DNA from: Burkholderiales bacterium UBA2463
GTDB lineage: Bacteria > Pseudomonadota > Gammaproteobacteria > Burkholderiales > Burkholderiaceae_A
Assembly: GCA_002342295.1 (NCBI GenBank)
Contig: DDPR01000006.1
Span: forward strand, 2,814 to 37,985
DNA length: 35,172 bases
Direction: 5' to 3'
Position 1 is the stretch's first letter, and the number at the start of each line of letters is the position of its first letter. A program made the position numbers and the translations under genes. The notes below the pieces were generated by a model. The model was not told where the DNA came from. It did not search any database and saw nothing but the letters and a program-made list of their open reading frames with translations. Of the stretch, positions 8,016 through 15,340 are shown in pieces.

Positions 8016-8861
8016 ATGCATCCCTTGCTGAACACAGCGGTGAAGGCCGCACGCAGGGCTGGCTCGATCATGAATCGCGCCAGCCTCGACATCGAGCGTA
8101 TCCAGGTGGCCCGCAAGGACCAGAACGATTTTGTCACGGAAGTCGATAAAGCCTGCGAGCGCGCCATCATCGAGGTGCTCTCGCAAGCCTACCCGGACCA
8201 CGGCTTTCTGGGAGAGGAGTCAGGCCTCACCAAGGGCGACAAGCCGCTCTCTTGCATGCCAGATAACGTGTGGATCATCGACCCCATCGATGGCACCACC
8301 AACTTCATTCATGGCATGCCGGTCTACTGCACCTCGATTGGCCTGATGCAAAAGGGTGTCATCACCCAGGCGGTCATCTACGACCCCAGCCGCGATGAGC
8401 TCTTCATGGCCTCCAAGGGCAAAGGCGCCTTCTTGAATGACCGACGACTGCGGGTCACCAAACAAGATCGACTGGACGAGGCGCTCATCGGGACGGGCTT
8501 TCCGTTTAAGTACATGGACCTGCTCGACACCTACGTGTCGATGTTCAAGCAACTCAGTGGACGCGTGGCCGGCCTGCGTCGCCCAGGCGCTGCAGCGCTC
8601 GACCTCGCGTACGTGGCAGCTGGCCGCTACGACGGCTTTTTTGAAATGGGCCTCATGCCCTGGGATGCGGCTGCCGGCAGCCTGCTCGTCACCGAGGCGG
8701 GCGGATTTGTAGGCGACTTCCAGGGTGGGCCCGACTTCCTGTTCTCTGAAAACATCATCGCGGCCACACCGAAGGTCTTTGCACAGATGGTGGCCATGCT
8801 CTCGCCATACAAGCTGCCCGAGCCCAAGGCGGCCGGCGCGTTCCGACCGGAAGGGGTCTGA
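8016..8861 (+). CDS. suhB: Inositol-1-monophosphatase family protein SuhB
   Basis: A magnesium-dependent, lithium-sensitive-type phosphatase; SuhB in E. coli also joins the rRNA transcription antitermination complex. The 281 residues begin MHPLLNTAVKAARRAGSIM, nearly identical in pattern to E. coli SuhB. Metal-binding motifs are GEESG (E67/E68), WIIDPIDGTTNFIHG (D89, D92) and GLMPWDAAAGSLLVTEAGG (D217). The open frame extends upstream to 7905 inside trmJ antisense, but homology fixes the start at 8016. The C-terminus is about 14 residues longer than in E. coli. It overlaps roxA by one base (TGATG). Whether it acts on inositol phosphate or mainly as an antitermination factor cannot be told from sequence. 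Confidence 0.95.
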   Translation: MHPLLNTAVKAARRAGSIMNRASLDIERIQVARKDQNDFVTEVDKACERAIIEVLSQAYPDHGFLGEESGLTKGDKPLSCMPDNVWIIDPIDGTTNFIHGMPVYCTSIGLMQKGVITQAVIYDPSRDELFMASKGKGAFLNDRRLRVTKQDRLDEALIGTGFPFKYMDLLDTYVSMFKQLSGRVAGLRRPGAAALDLAYVAAGRYDGFFEMGLMPWDAAAGSLLVTEAGGFVGDFQGGPDFLFSENIIAATPKVFAQMVAMLSPYKLPEPKAAGAFRPEGV

Positions 8862-10042
8862 TGAATAAGTTCTTCTCCCATGATGCGCCGCTGCCCTGGC
8901 TCGGTGGTCTCTCCTCGCGCCAGTTCATGCAAGAGCATTGGCAAAAAAAGCCGCTCCTCGTGAGGGGCGCATTCGCCCGATTGTTCGCCCAATCGTTGCC
9001 CATCACGCTTGCTGACGTGGCCCAAGCCTGCGAGCAGGGAGAGTTGCCCACGCGCCTGGTCGACTCGCGCTTTACGGTGGCTCACGGCCCCCTGGACCCC
9101 CAGACCATTCCGGGCCTGCAACAGCGTGGCTGGACCATCCTCGTGCAGCAGATGAATACCGCCTTTGCCGAGGCAGATGAGTTCCTTGATCACTTTCGTT
9201 TCATTCCGGAGGGCCGCCTCGACGATCTGATGACAAGCGTGGCCAGCGACCAAGGCGGCATTGGCGCGCATGTGGACTCCTACGATGTGTTCTTGGTTCA
9301 GGCTCACGGCCGCAGGCTCTGGGAGCTTGCCCAGCGCTTTGACCCCACGTTAAAGGAGGGGCTTGACCTTCGCATTCTGAAGAACTTCAAAGCCCAGACG
9401 GCGCTGCTGTGCGAACCGGGCGACCTTCTCTACCTGCCTCCAGGCTGGGCCCATCGCGGCGTGGCGATCGACCCGCAGCGAACAGGCTGCATGACGTATT
9501 CGGTGGGCTTTCGGGCCCCAGACCTTCGGGAGTTGGCCGATGAGGCGGTGGGCCAGCACCTCGATGGGCTCAAGGTCCGTCCCTGGGCTGACCCCTGGCT
9601 TGAACCCAGCCCCCGACCGGGCGTGCTGCCCAACCGGCTCGTCGAGCAGATGGCCCAGGAGGCTATGCAATGCCTGCCCAATGCACGCCAGATGGCGCGT
9701 TCGGTGCTCGCAGCCCTCTCAAGCCCGCATCCCCAGATCTGGGTGAAGATGCCCAACAGCCCCGCGGTGAAACGGTTTGCACAGACGCTGGCTGCCACCA
9801 AGGGTGGGCTTGCACTGGCCCCGGGCGCGCGCCTCCTATGCTGGAGGGGGCAGTTTGCAGCCAATGGTGAACTCCTCCAGGCGCGCGGTCACACCCGTGA
9901 ACTGCTCCTCGAACTTGCCACCCAGCGGGTCCTTTCGGCATCCGTCTGTCGTCGAGCCGCTCGATCTCAAGGTGACAGGGAGCTTCTGCAGACGCTGTTT
10001 GAGCGGGGGGTTGTCATCTTTGTCACGAAAAAAGGGCTATGA
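8861..10042 (+). CDS. roxA: JmjC/cupin ribosomal oxygenase (L16 arginine hydroxylase)
   Basis: RoxA (YcfD) is a 2-oxoglutarate and Fe(II)-dependent oxygenase that hydroxylates an arginine of ribosomal protein L16. The 393-residue protein shows SRQFMQEHWQKKPLLVRGAF, LVDSRFTVAHGP, RLDDLMTSVASDQGGIGAHVDSYDVF with the iron ligands H137 and D139, and EPGDLLYLPPGWAHRG with the third ligand H198, then YSVGFRAPDLREL. The C-terminal half is helical and winged-helix-like in the family. It has a good ribosome-binding site (GGAAGGGG, four to five bases before the ATG) and overlaps suhB by one base. It is slightly longer than E. coli RoxA (373). The substrate is inferred from the family. Confidence 0.93.
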   Translation: MNKFFSHDAPLPWLGGLSSRQFMQEHWQKKPLLVRGAFARLFAQSLPITLADVAQACEQGELPTRLVDSRFTVAHGPLDPQTIPGLQQRGWTILVQQMNTAFAEADEFLDHFRFIPEGRLDDLMTSVASDQGGIGAHVDSYDVFLVQAHGRRLWELAQRFDPTLKEGLDLRILKNFKAQTALLCEPGDLLYLPPGWAHRGVAIDPQRTGCMTYSVGFRAPDLRELADEAVGQHLDGLKVRPWADPWLEPSPRPGVLPNRLVEQMAQEAMQCLPNARQMARSVLAALSSPHPQIWVKMPNSPAVKRFAQTLAATKGGLALAPGARLLCWRGQFAANGELLQARGHTRELLLELATQRVLSASVCRRAARSQGDRELLQTLFERGVVIFVTKKGL

Positions 10043-10043
10043 T
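10038..10043 (+). promoter_or_regulatory. Candidate -10 element (TATGAT) for the Ala/Pro lipoprotein
   Basis: TATGAT matches five of six bases of the sigma-70 -10 consensus and overlaps the roxA stop codon. TTGTCA occurs twice upstream (10011-10016 and 10020-10025), but at spacings of 21 and 12 bases rather than 17, so no good -35 is present. If used, transcription would start near 10050, just before the hairpin at 10051-10066. Read-through from suhB-roxA is the alternative. Confidence 0.3.
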
Positions 10044-10050
10044 TAAAGGC

Positions 10051-10066
10051 GAGCCAGCGATGGCTC
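10051..10066 (+). promoter_or_regulatory. Perfect 6-bp inverted repeat in the lipoprotein leader
   Basis: GAGCCA and TGGCTC flank a four-base GCGA loop in the 57-base gap between roxA and the lipoprotein gene. GCGA is a GNRA-class tetraloop, which makes a stable RNA hairpin. No T-run follows, so it is not a typical intrinsic terminator. Possible roles are a 5' stabilising hairpin for the lipoprotein mRNA or a 3' processing site for the roxA mRNA. Confidence 0.5.
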
Positions 10067-10099
10067 ATCGTTAACTTACTTACCCAAGGAACTCAGAAA

Positions 10100-10336
10100 A
10101 TGACGAAATCCGTCCTCGCTGCTGCCCTGATCGCTCTCGGTCTGGTTGCCTGTGGCAAAAAAGAAGAGAAACCCGCTGCTGCTCCCGCTCCTGCTGCCGC
10201 TCCTGCTGCTGAGCAAAAGCCTGCTGACGCTGCTGCTCCTGCTGCTGCTCCTGCTGCTGCTCCCGCCGCTGCACCTGCTGCCGCTCCTGCTGCTCCCGCC
10301 GCACCTGCTGCACCTGCTGCTCCCGCGAAGAAGTAA
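10100..10336 (+). CDS. Small Ala/Pro-repeat lipoprotein
   Basis: A 78-residue predicted lipoprotein. MTKSVLAAALIALGLVAC is a classic signal with lipobox LVAC and lipidated Cys18, followed by the charged GKKEEK segment. The rest is almost only Ala and Pro: a first block, a break EQKPAD at residues 38-43, then five AAAP units (44-63) and four AAP units (64-75), ending AKK. Gly19 after the Cys gives no inner-membrane retention signal, so an outer-membrane destination is likely. A Shine-Dalgarno (AAGGA) sits nine bases before the ATG, and an intrinsic terminator follows. The frame is chosen because of these signals; other frames through the repeat are also open. Function unknown: possibly an extended periplasmic spacer or a highly expressed envelope lipoprotein. 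Confidence 0.85.
   Translation: MTKSVLAAALIALGLVACGKKEEKPAAAPAPAAAPAAEQKPADAAAPAAAPAAAPAAAPAAAPAAPAAPAAPAAPAKK
10229..10327 (+). repeat. Imperfect 12-bp and 9-bp tandem repeat coding AAAP/AAP
   Basis: Inside the lipoprotein gene, the DNA is a run of GCTGCTGCTCC-like units. Five 12-bp units (AAAP) are followed by four 9-bp units (AAP). Codons vary between GCT/GCC/GCA and CCT/CCC, so the repeat is clearer at protein level than as identical DNA. All units are multiples of three, so gain or loss of a unit would change length without a frameshift. Confidence 0.85.
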
Positions 10337-10367
10337 GCTCTTTTGCCGCGCAAGCGGTGAAGGTGAA

Positions 10368-10400
10368 AAGGCAGAGCCCCCGGGCCCTGCCTTTTTTTTT
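10368..10400 (+). terminator. Intrinsic terminator after the Ala/Pro lipoprotein gene
   Basis: AAGGCAGAGCC pairs with GGCCCTGCCTT around a short C-rich loop, with one A-C mismatch, and runs directly into nine T residues. The stem is 10-11 bp and GC-rich, a textbook rho-independent terminator for the plus strand. The convergent metallo-hydrolase gene ends inside the T-run (stop TAA at 10399-10401). On the minus strand the stem is followed by only four T residues, so bidirectional use would be weaker. Confidence 0.9.
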
Positions 10401-11175
10401 ACGCCAGACTGACCCACGGCATGCCGTGGTCTTGACTGGCCACCTCGAAACAGGCCTGACCCAAGGGCAGTCCAGCCACTGAGGCCCGAACCCGATCGGG
10501 GTGATTGTTCTGCTGGCTCAGGTGCGCCGCGGTGATGTGCTGAAGCCGCGCAGAGAGAAGCCGCCCCAGCAGCTCCGCGGCAGTCACATTGGAGAGGTGC
10601 CCATGGGGCCCGCCCACACGAGACTTCAGCTTTGGCGGATAGCTGCCCTCTTCGAGCATCTGGGCATCGTGATTGAACTCCAGAAAAATGGCATCGAGAC
10701 CTTGCAGGCAAGAGATGAGGTGCGGGGTGTAGCTGCCCAGATCGGTAACGACTGCCATGCGGTGCTTTTGGTCTGAAACCGCAAGCGCCACGGGCTCTCG
10801 CGCATCGTGAGGCACGGGGATGGGCTCAAGGCTCAGGCCCATAAAGTCGATGGACCGATGCGGAGAGACGGTGAGTACCGTGAGACCGGCCAGCGCCTCA
10901 GCACCCATGGCCACAAGCGTTCCATGCGTGCAGGCCACTGGTAGCTCGCAGGCCCGGGCGAGCTTGGCCACCCCCGCGCAGTGGTCTGCGTGCTCGTGAG
11001 TGACAAAAATAAGGTGTAGATCACTCGGTGCAAGCCCGCGCTGGGCCAGGCGCTCCTGCACATCGCGCAGACCCAAGCCGCAGTCGACCAAAATGCGCAC
11101 AGGTGCCCCAGCAGGCCCTGCCTCCACAAGCAGTGCGTTGCCTTCGCTGCCGCTACTCAGACTGCTGTAGCGCAC
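10399..11175 (-). CDS. Metallo-beta-lactamase-fold hydrolase (YycJ/WalJ-like)
   Basis: A 258-residue protein of the metallo-beta-lactamase superfamily, closest by pattern to the YycJ/WalJ group of predicted exonucleases or phosphodiesterases. It begins MRYSSLSSGSEGNALLVEAG, like the family's SLGSGSxGN. Metal-binding motifs are FVTHEHADHCAGV, VVTDLGSYT, FLEFNHD and GPHGHLSNVTAAELLG, with a late AHLSQQNN. The start is GTG at 11175, nine bases after the bamC stop; no strong ribosome-binding site is visible, so translation may be coupled to bamC. The stop lies in the T-run of the convergent terminator. The fold is secure; the substrate is not. Confidence 0.88.
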   Translation of the reverse strand: MRYSSLSSGSEGNALLVEAGPAGAPVRILVDCGLGLRDVQERLAQRGLAPSDLHLIFVTHEHADHCAGVAKLARACELPVACTHGTLVAMGAEALAGLTVLTVSPHRSIDFMGLSLEPIPVPHDAREPVALAVSDQKHRMAVVTDLGSYTPHLISCLQGLDAIFLEFNHDAQMLEEGSYPPKLKSRVGGPHGHLSNVTAAELLGRLLSARLQHITAAHLSQQNNHPDRVRASVAGLPLGQACFEVASQDHGMPWVSLA

Positions 11176-11184
11176 CGGACAGGC

Positions 11185-12309
11185 TTACTTCAGCTGCTCA
11201 AAGATCACCGAGAGCATGCGCTGCGCGTTGGCGTCATTGCTCTGCTTGTCGTCCTTGCTCAGCACGATGAGCGTGGACTTCTCTCCCTGACCGGTGAGGC
11301 GAAGGCGGTACTGAATAGCCTCATCGGGCTTGGTGGAGGAGAAGATGCGGCCAAAGAAGCCCGGCTGCTCGCCGGTCTGCACCGTGGGGTCGCGATAGCG
11401 CACATAGAGTAGGCCCTTGGCACGGTCTCGATCTTCAACGGTGAACCCAAGCCGATCGATGGCCACGCCAAGCCGGCGCCACGCCCGCTCATAGGGTTCG
11501 TTGATTTCGACCTGAGAATTGGTCTCGGTCTTAGAGAGCTGTGCGACCGGACCTGTCATGCCCGGCTTGGCCATGAGCTCCTTGACGCGACCCTCATCTG
11601 CGCCCAGACGCAGCATCATGCGACGCAGGAAATCTTCCTCAAGCTGCCGGTCGCTCGGGCGATTGGTCCAGGCCGTGCGGGTCTGGGATGTGCCGGGCGC
11701 ATACACCTCGACGAGGCCTCGATGGGCCACAGTAATTTCTGACTGGGTCGCACTGCGACGCTCTAGGCGCATGCGAAAGCGATCGCGCTCACCGGTGTCG
11801 TAGAGTCCATCGAGCAGCGAGCCCAGAGAACGACGAATGAAGTCGCGCGGAAGCTTGGCGCGGTTTTCGGCCCAATCGGTTTCAATCAGGCCGGTCTCCG
11901 GGTTCTCGGTGGCAATGGCAAAGCCGTTGTCGAGCCAGAACTGACGAAGCACAGGCCAGAGCTTTTCGGCGGGCTGATCGACCACGAGCACGCGCTGGTC
12001 GTTGTAACGTTCAATCGACATGCCCTCAGGCTTGGGCAACACCGCGCTGCTGGCCGTGATGCCTCGCTGCGTGCCCTGCTGTCGATCAAACTCACGTCGG
12101 CTGGCCGAGCCCGATGCCGGAATGGCAAACCGATCGTCCATGGAGGGCTTGATGAGATCGGGCGGCACCTCAAGCGGGGTCTCCTTCTTGACCGCTGACT
12201 GATAGTCAACCTCCTTGGGGTCGCCCAGGCTGCCGCAGCCCGCCAGCGCAAACAAGGTGAAGACGAGCCCAGAGGCCAGGCCGGTCAGACGGGTGATGGG
12301 GTGAGTCAT
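11185..12309 (-). CDS. bamC: Outer-membrane assembly lipoprotein BamC
   Basis: BamC is a lipoprotein of the BAM complex, which folds beta-barrel proteins into the outer membrane. The 374-residue protein has a lipobox LAGC with Cys25 after a hydrophobic signal. An unstructured segment follows, including PLEVPPDLIKPSMDDRFAIP, the family's conserved lasso that contacts BamD. Two helix-grip domains come next, at about 105-220 (VVDQPAEKLWPVLRQFWLDNGFAI) and 265-374 (VEINEPYERAWRRLGVAIDRLGFTVEDRDR). The ATG overlaps the dapA stop as ATGA. The dapA-bamC order is the same as in E. coli (dapA-nlpB), which supports the call. Confidence 0.93.
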   Translation of the reverse strand: MTHPITRLTGLASGLVFTLFALAGCGSLGDPKEVDYQSAVKKETPLEVPPDLIKPSMDDRFAIPASGSASRREFDRQQGTQRGITASSAVLPKPEGMSIERYNDQRVLVVDQPAEKLWPVLRQFWLDNGFAIATENPETGLIETDWAENRAKLPRDFIRRSLGSLLDGLYDTGERDRFRMRLERRSATQSEITVAHRGLVEVYAPGTSQTRTAWTNRPSDRQLEEDFLRRMMLRLGADEGRVKELMAKPGMTGPVAQLSKTETNSQVEINEPYERAWRRLGVAIDRLGFTVEDRDRAKGLLYVRYRDPTVQTGEQPGFFGRIFSSTKPDEAIQYRLRLTGQGEKSTLIVLSKDDKQSNDANAQRMLSVIFEQLK

Positions 12310-13208
12310 GCGCGAGCTCCAGAGTGATCGAGTGCCGCGGCCACAGCAGACTGGCCAGCGGGTGAGAGGGGTGAGAGAGGCAGGCGAATGCCCGCCTCAA
12401 TGAGGCCAAGGCGATGCATGGCCCATTTCACCGGAATGGGGTTGGCCTCACAGAAGAGAGCCTTGTGAAGCGGCAGAAGTGTGCGGTTGGCTTCTGCGGC
12501 CTCACGCGCCCTGCCCTGCATAGCCAGGAGGCAGAGTTCAGACATCCTGCGGGGCAAGACATTGGCGGTCACGGAGATATTGCCTCTCCCGCCCAGGAGC
12601 ATGAGAGCCACGGCGGTGGGATCGTCTCCGCTATAGACCGAGAAGTGTGCAGGCGCCTCACGGATGAGCCACTGGCCCCTCTCGATGTGGCCGGTGGCAT
12701 CTTTAATGCCCACGATGTTTTGAATGGCGGCAAGCCGAAGGGTGGTCTCGTGAGCGAGATCGGCCACGGTGCGACCCGGCACGTTATAGAGAATGTGCGG
12801 CATGGGCACAGCCTCGGCCACGGCCTTAAAGTGCAGATAGAGGCCTTCCTGGGTGGGCTTGTTGTAATAGGGAACCACCTGAAGGCTCGCAGCAGCGCCC
12901 AGACGATGGGCCTCCCGGGTGAGCGCAATGGCCTCCGCCGTGGAGTTTGCGCCCGTTCCCGCCACCACCGGAATGCGGCCAGCGGCCTGCTCCACGGCCA
13001 CACCAATGAGCTCAAGGTGTTCCTCAACCGAGACCGTGGGGGACTCACCCGTGGTGCCCACGGCCACGATGGCATGCGTGCCCTCTTTCACATGCCAGTC
13101 GATGAGACGCCGATAGGCGGCCAGATCGAGGCTGCCATCGGGATGCATGGGCGTGACCAGGGCAACCATGCTGCCCTCGATGCGAGTGTGGGTGGATGCG
13201 CTGCTCAT
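12306..13208 (-). CDS. dapA: 4-hydroxy-tetrahydrodipicolinate synthase
   Basis: DapA condenses pyruvate with aspartate semialdehyde in the lysine/diaminopimelate pathway. The 300-residue protein has the TIM-barrel lyase motifs GTTGESPTV (50-58), VPYYNKPTQEGLY, the catalytic LYNVPGRT (Tyr141), the Schiff-base lysine in GIKDATG (Lys169), and YSGDDPTA. A Shine-Dalgarno-like GGGAG lies about nine bases upstream of ATG 13208. It leads a dapA–bamC–metallo-hydrolase group, separated by 21 bases from trpS upstream. The first enzyme of the same pathway, aspartokinase, is at the left edge of the window but is not linked in an operon. Confidence 0.97.
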   Translation of the reverse strand: MSSASTHTRIEGSMVALVTPMHPDGSLDLAAYRRLIDWHVKEGTHAIVAVGTTGESPTVSVEEHLELIGVAVEQAAGRIPVVAGTGANSTAEAIALTREAHRLGAAASLQVVPYYNKPTQEGLYLHFKAVAEAVPMPHILYNVPGRTVADLAHETTLRLAAIQNIVGIKDATGHIERGQWLIREAPAHFSVYSGDDPTAVALMLLGGRGNISVTANVLPRRMSELCLLAMQGRAREAAEANRTLLPLHKALFCEANPIPVKWAMHRLGLIEAGIRLPLSPLSPAGQSAVAAALDHSGARA

Positions 13209-13229
13209 TGGCCTTGTCTCCCTTGCTGC

Positions 13230-14432
13230 CTAGCCCAGATCGAGGCCCATGGCCTCGCGAACATCGCGCATAGTCTGCCGGGCCAAGTCCCGAGCCCGCT
13301 CGCAGCCATCGGCCACGATGTTCTTCACCAAGTCTAAGTCTTCCTCGTACGGCTTGGCCCGCTCACGAAAGACCGACTGCTCGGCGAGCACCGAGTCGAT
13401 GAGGGGCTGCTTGCAGTCGAGGCATCCAATACCCGCAGTCGTGCAGCCCTCGCGGACCCAGGCGAGGCGACTCTCATCGGAGTAGACCTCATGCAGGCTA
13501 AAGACGGGGCAGCGATCGGGGCTGCCGGGGTCGCTGCGTCGCGCGCGCGCCGGGTCGGTGGGCATGGTCTTAATTTTGCGACTCACCTCATCGGGATGCT
13601 CGCGCAGACCGATGGTGTTGTTATAGCTCTTTGACATCTTCTGGCCATCGAGACCAGGCATGCGCGAGGCCTGAGTGAGAAGCGACTGGGGCTCAACGAG
13701 AATGAGACGGCGCGACCCCTCAAGGTAACCAAAGAGGAGCTCTCGATCGTCCATGGTGAGGTTTTGGGCTTCCTGCAAAAGGGCCCTGGCCTGCTCAAGC
13801 GCCTCATCGTCTCCCTGCTCCTGATGACGGGCGCGAAGGTCCAGAATGAGGCGAGCTCGTTTCGAACCGAGCTTCTTGGCGGCCTCTTGGGCCTTGGCCT
13901 CGAAGTCAGGCTCTCGGCCATAGAGGTGGTTAAAGCGACGCGCCACCTCGCGTGTGAGTTCCACATGAGGCACCTGGTCTTCACCCACAGGGACCTGATC
14001 TGCTCGGTAGATGAGGATGTCGGCCGCCTGCAAAAGGGGATAGCCCAGAAATCCGTAGGTCGAGAGGTCGCGATCGGTGAGGCGCTCTTGCTGATCCTTA
14101 AAGCTCGGAACGCGCTCGAGCCAGCCCAGCGGCGTGCACATCGACAGCAGCAGGTGCAGTTCGGCATGCTCGGGCACGCGAGACTGAATGAACAGAGTGG
14201 CCTGAGACGGGTCGATACCTGCGGCCAGCCAGTCGACCACGAGATCCCAGGTGTGGGTGCTGATCTGGTGCGGGTCTTCGTAATGCGTGGTGAGCGCATG
14301 CCAGTCGGCCACAAAAAACAGGCACTCGTACTCGCTTTGCAGGCGCACCCAGTTCTTGAGCACCCCGTGATAGTGGCCCAGGTGCAAGACACCGGTGGGC
14401 CTCATGCCCGACAAGACGCGTTGGGGATACAT
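13230..14432 (-). CDS. trpS: Tryptophanyl-tRNA synthetase
   Basis: Class I synthetase charging tRNA-Trp. The 400-residue protein shows SGMRPTGVLHLGHYHG (HIGH motif HLGH at 17-20), PVGEDQVPHVELTREVARRFNHLYG, and GLDGQKMSKSYNN (KMSKS). It is about 65 residues longer than the E. coli enzyme. The extra part includes an inserted segment near residues 180-245 (KLGSKRARLILDLRARHQEQGDDEALEQARALL), which I recall as usual in betaproteobacterial TrpS. A GCTTAGIGCLDCK segment near residue 340 is also typical. The gene starts 15 bases after rnm. No Shine-Dalgarno is visible before ATG 14432; a -10-like TAAAAT lies nine bases upstream instead. Confidence 0.96.
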   Translation of the reverse strand: MYPQRVLSGMRPTGVLHLGHYHGVLKNWVRLQSEYECLFFVADWHALTTHYEDPHQISTHTWDLVVDWLAAGIDPSQATLFIQSRVPEHAELHLLLSMCTPLGWLERVPSFKDQQERLTDRDLSTYGFLGYPLLQAADILIYRADQVPVGEDQVPHVELTREVARRFNHLYGREPDFEAKAQEAAKKLGSKRARLILDLRARHQEQGDDEALEQARALLQEAQNLTMDDRELLFGYLEGSRRLILVEPQSLLTQASRMPGLDGQKMSKSYNNTIGLREHPDEVSRKIKTMPTDPARARRSDPGSPDRCPVFSLHEVYSDESRLAWVREGCTTAGIGCLDCKQPLIDSVLAEQSVFRERAKPYEEDLDLVKNIVADGCERARDLARQTMRDVREAMGLDLG

Positions 14433-14441
14433 AAGGGGTCG

Positions 14442-14447
14442 ATTTTA
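14442..14447 (-). promoter_or_regulatory. -10-like TAAAAT immediately before trpS
   Basis: On the minus strand TAAAAT (five of six matches to TATAAT) lies nine bases before the trpS ATG, right after the rnm stop. The bases between (CGACCCCTT) hold no Shine-Dalgarno. If it is a real -10, the mRNA would begin two to three bases before the start codon. No convincing -35 is seen, so this is weak. Confidence 0.3.
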
Positions 14448-15296
14448 TCAGTGCGCCCAGCCAGCCCAGACTGGCGACGTGCCATCGGGCAGGGCTGGGG
14501 CAAGGCCAACATCACAGCGACTCTCGGTGGGGCTGTGAAAGTCGCTCCCTCGAGAGGCGTGTAGCCCAAGCTCAACACTGAGTCGCTGATACCGGCGGGT
14601 GTCATCGAGGCTATGGCTGCCGGTTGAGACCTCGAGCGCACGACCTCCAAGCTGCATAAATTCCTGCATCAGAGCCCAGTGAGCCGTGTCGGTGAGCTTG
14701 TAGCGAGCCGGGTGGGCCAGAACAGGGGTGCCACCTGCCGAAATAATCCAGTCCATCGCGCTGCGCAGACGGGCCCACTCGTGAGGCACATAGCCGGGCT
14801 TGTTCGGGGTGAGGTAACGATCAAAGACCTCCTGCATGCCCTTACAGATGCCCTCGGCCACCAGTGCGCGGGCAAAATGGGTGCGGCCAATCAGGGCCGG
14901 GTTGCCGGCATACGACATGGCGTGATCGAAGACCGAGGGCATACCATGCTTTACGAGGCTGTCATCCATGGCGCGGGCCCGCTCAAGACGACTGGTCTGC
15001 ACCCCCTGCAGGCCCGCCTGAAGAGCAAGAGACTCGCGGTCGAAACCCAGGCCGACCAGATGAAGGGTGACGCCACCCCAACTCACGGAGATTTCAACGC
15101 CGTTGAGAAACTCAATGCCCAAATCGCGCGCAGCCTCCTCGGCCTGGCCGAGTCCATCGATGGTGTCGTGGTCGGTAAGCGCCATGAGGTGCAGGCCATT
15201 GGCGGCCCCGCGAACGGCGAGATCAGCCGGTGCCACCACCCCATCCGAGGCGGTGGAGTGCATATGGAGGTCTACATTAAGATCGTGCGCAAGCAT
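14448..15296 (-). CDS. rnm: PHP-domain RNase AM (YciV/TrpH family)
   Basis: A PHP-domain phosphoesterase of the family of E. coli RNase AM (Rnm, formerly YciV/TrpH), a 5'-3' exoribonuclease that matures 5S rRNA and degrades short oligonucleotides. Metal motifs are VDLHMHSTASDG (H11, H13, D18), MALTDHDTIDGL, LNGVEISVSW, LHLVGLGFD, RTHFARALV, GYVPHEWA, PVLAHPARY and ASRGSDFHSP, in the same order as in Rnm. I chose ATG 15296 (282 residues); the frame stays open to 15371, but that adds residues unlike the family and would cover the divergent neighbour's start. It is followed directly by trpS. Confidence 0.9.
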   Translation of the reverse strand: MLAHDLNVDLHMHSTASDGVVAPADLAVRGAANGLHLMALTDHDTIDGLGQAEEAARDLGIEFLNGVEISVSWGGVTLHLVGLGFDRESLALQAGLQGVQTSRLERARAMDDSLVKHGMPSVFDHAMSYAGNPALIGRTHFARALVAEGICKGMQEVFDRYLTPNKPGYVPHEWARLRSAMDWIISAGGTPVLAHPARYKLTDTAHWALMQEFMQLGGRALEVSTGSHSLDDTRRYQRLSVELGLHASRGSDFHSPTESRCDVGLAPALPDGTSPVWAGWAH

Positions 15297-15332
15297 TGGT
15301 CTGTATTGTCTCGGATTCGGCCCACCCTGTCC

Positions 15333-15340
15333 TTTATAAC
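15333..15340. promoter_or_regulatory. Symmetric -10 (TTATAA core) between rnm and the carbonic-anhydrase-like gene
   Basis: The 52-base divergent gap holds TTTATAAC. Read on the plus strand it gives TATAAC eight bases before the ATG at 15349. Read on the minus strand it gives TATAAA 36 bases before the rnm ATG. The TTATAA core is its own reverse complement, so one element could serve both genes. No good -35 is seen on either side. Confidence 0.4.

Noticed and set aside
10229..10327. Possible CRISPR-like or intergenic tandem array
   Set aside because: Units are 9-12 bp, adjoining and in frame with codons; there are no spacers and no cas genes nearby.
10076..10711. Minus-strand Ser/Gly/Arg-rich and Gln/Arg-rich frames across the lipoprotein repeat, and a Leu/Pro-rich plus frame
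   Set aside because: The trinucleotide-like repeat leaves all frames open. Only the +10100 frame has a ribosome-binding site, a lipobox and a matching terminator.
12414..13337. 307-codon open frame on the plus strand opposite dapA
   Set aside because: Antisense of a fully conserved dapA; it also crosses the dapA–trpS gap. No domain is visible and it reflects GC-rich codon bias.
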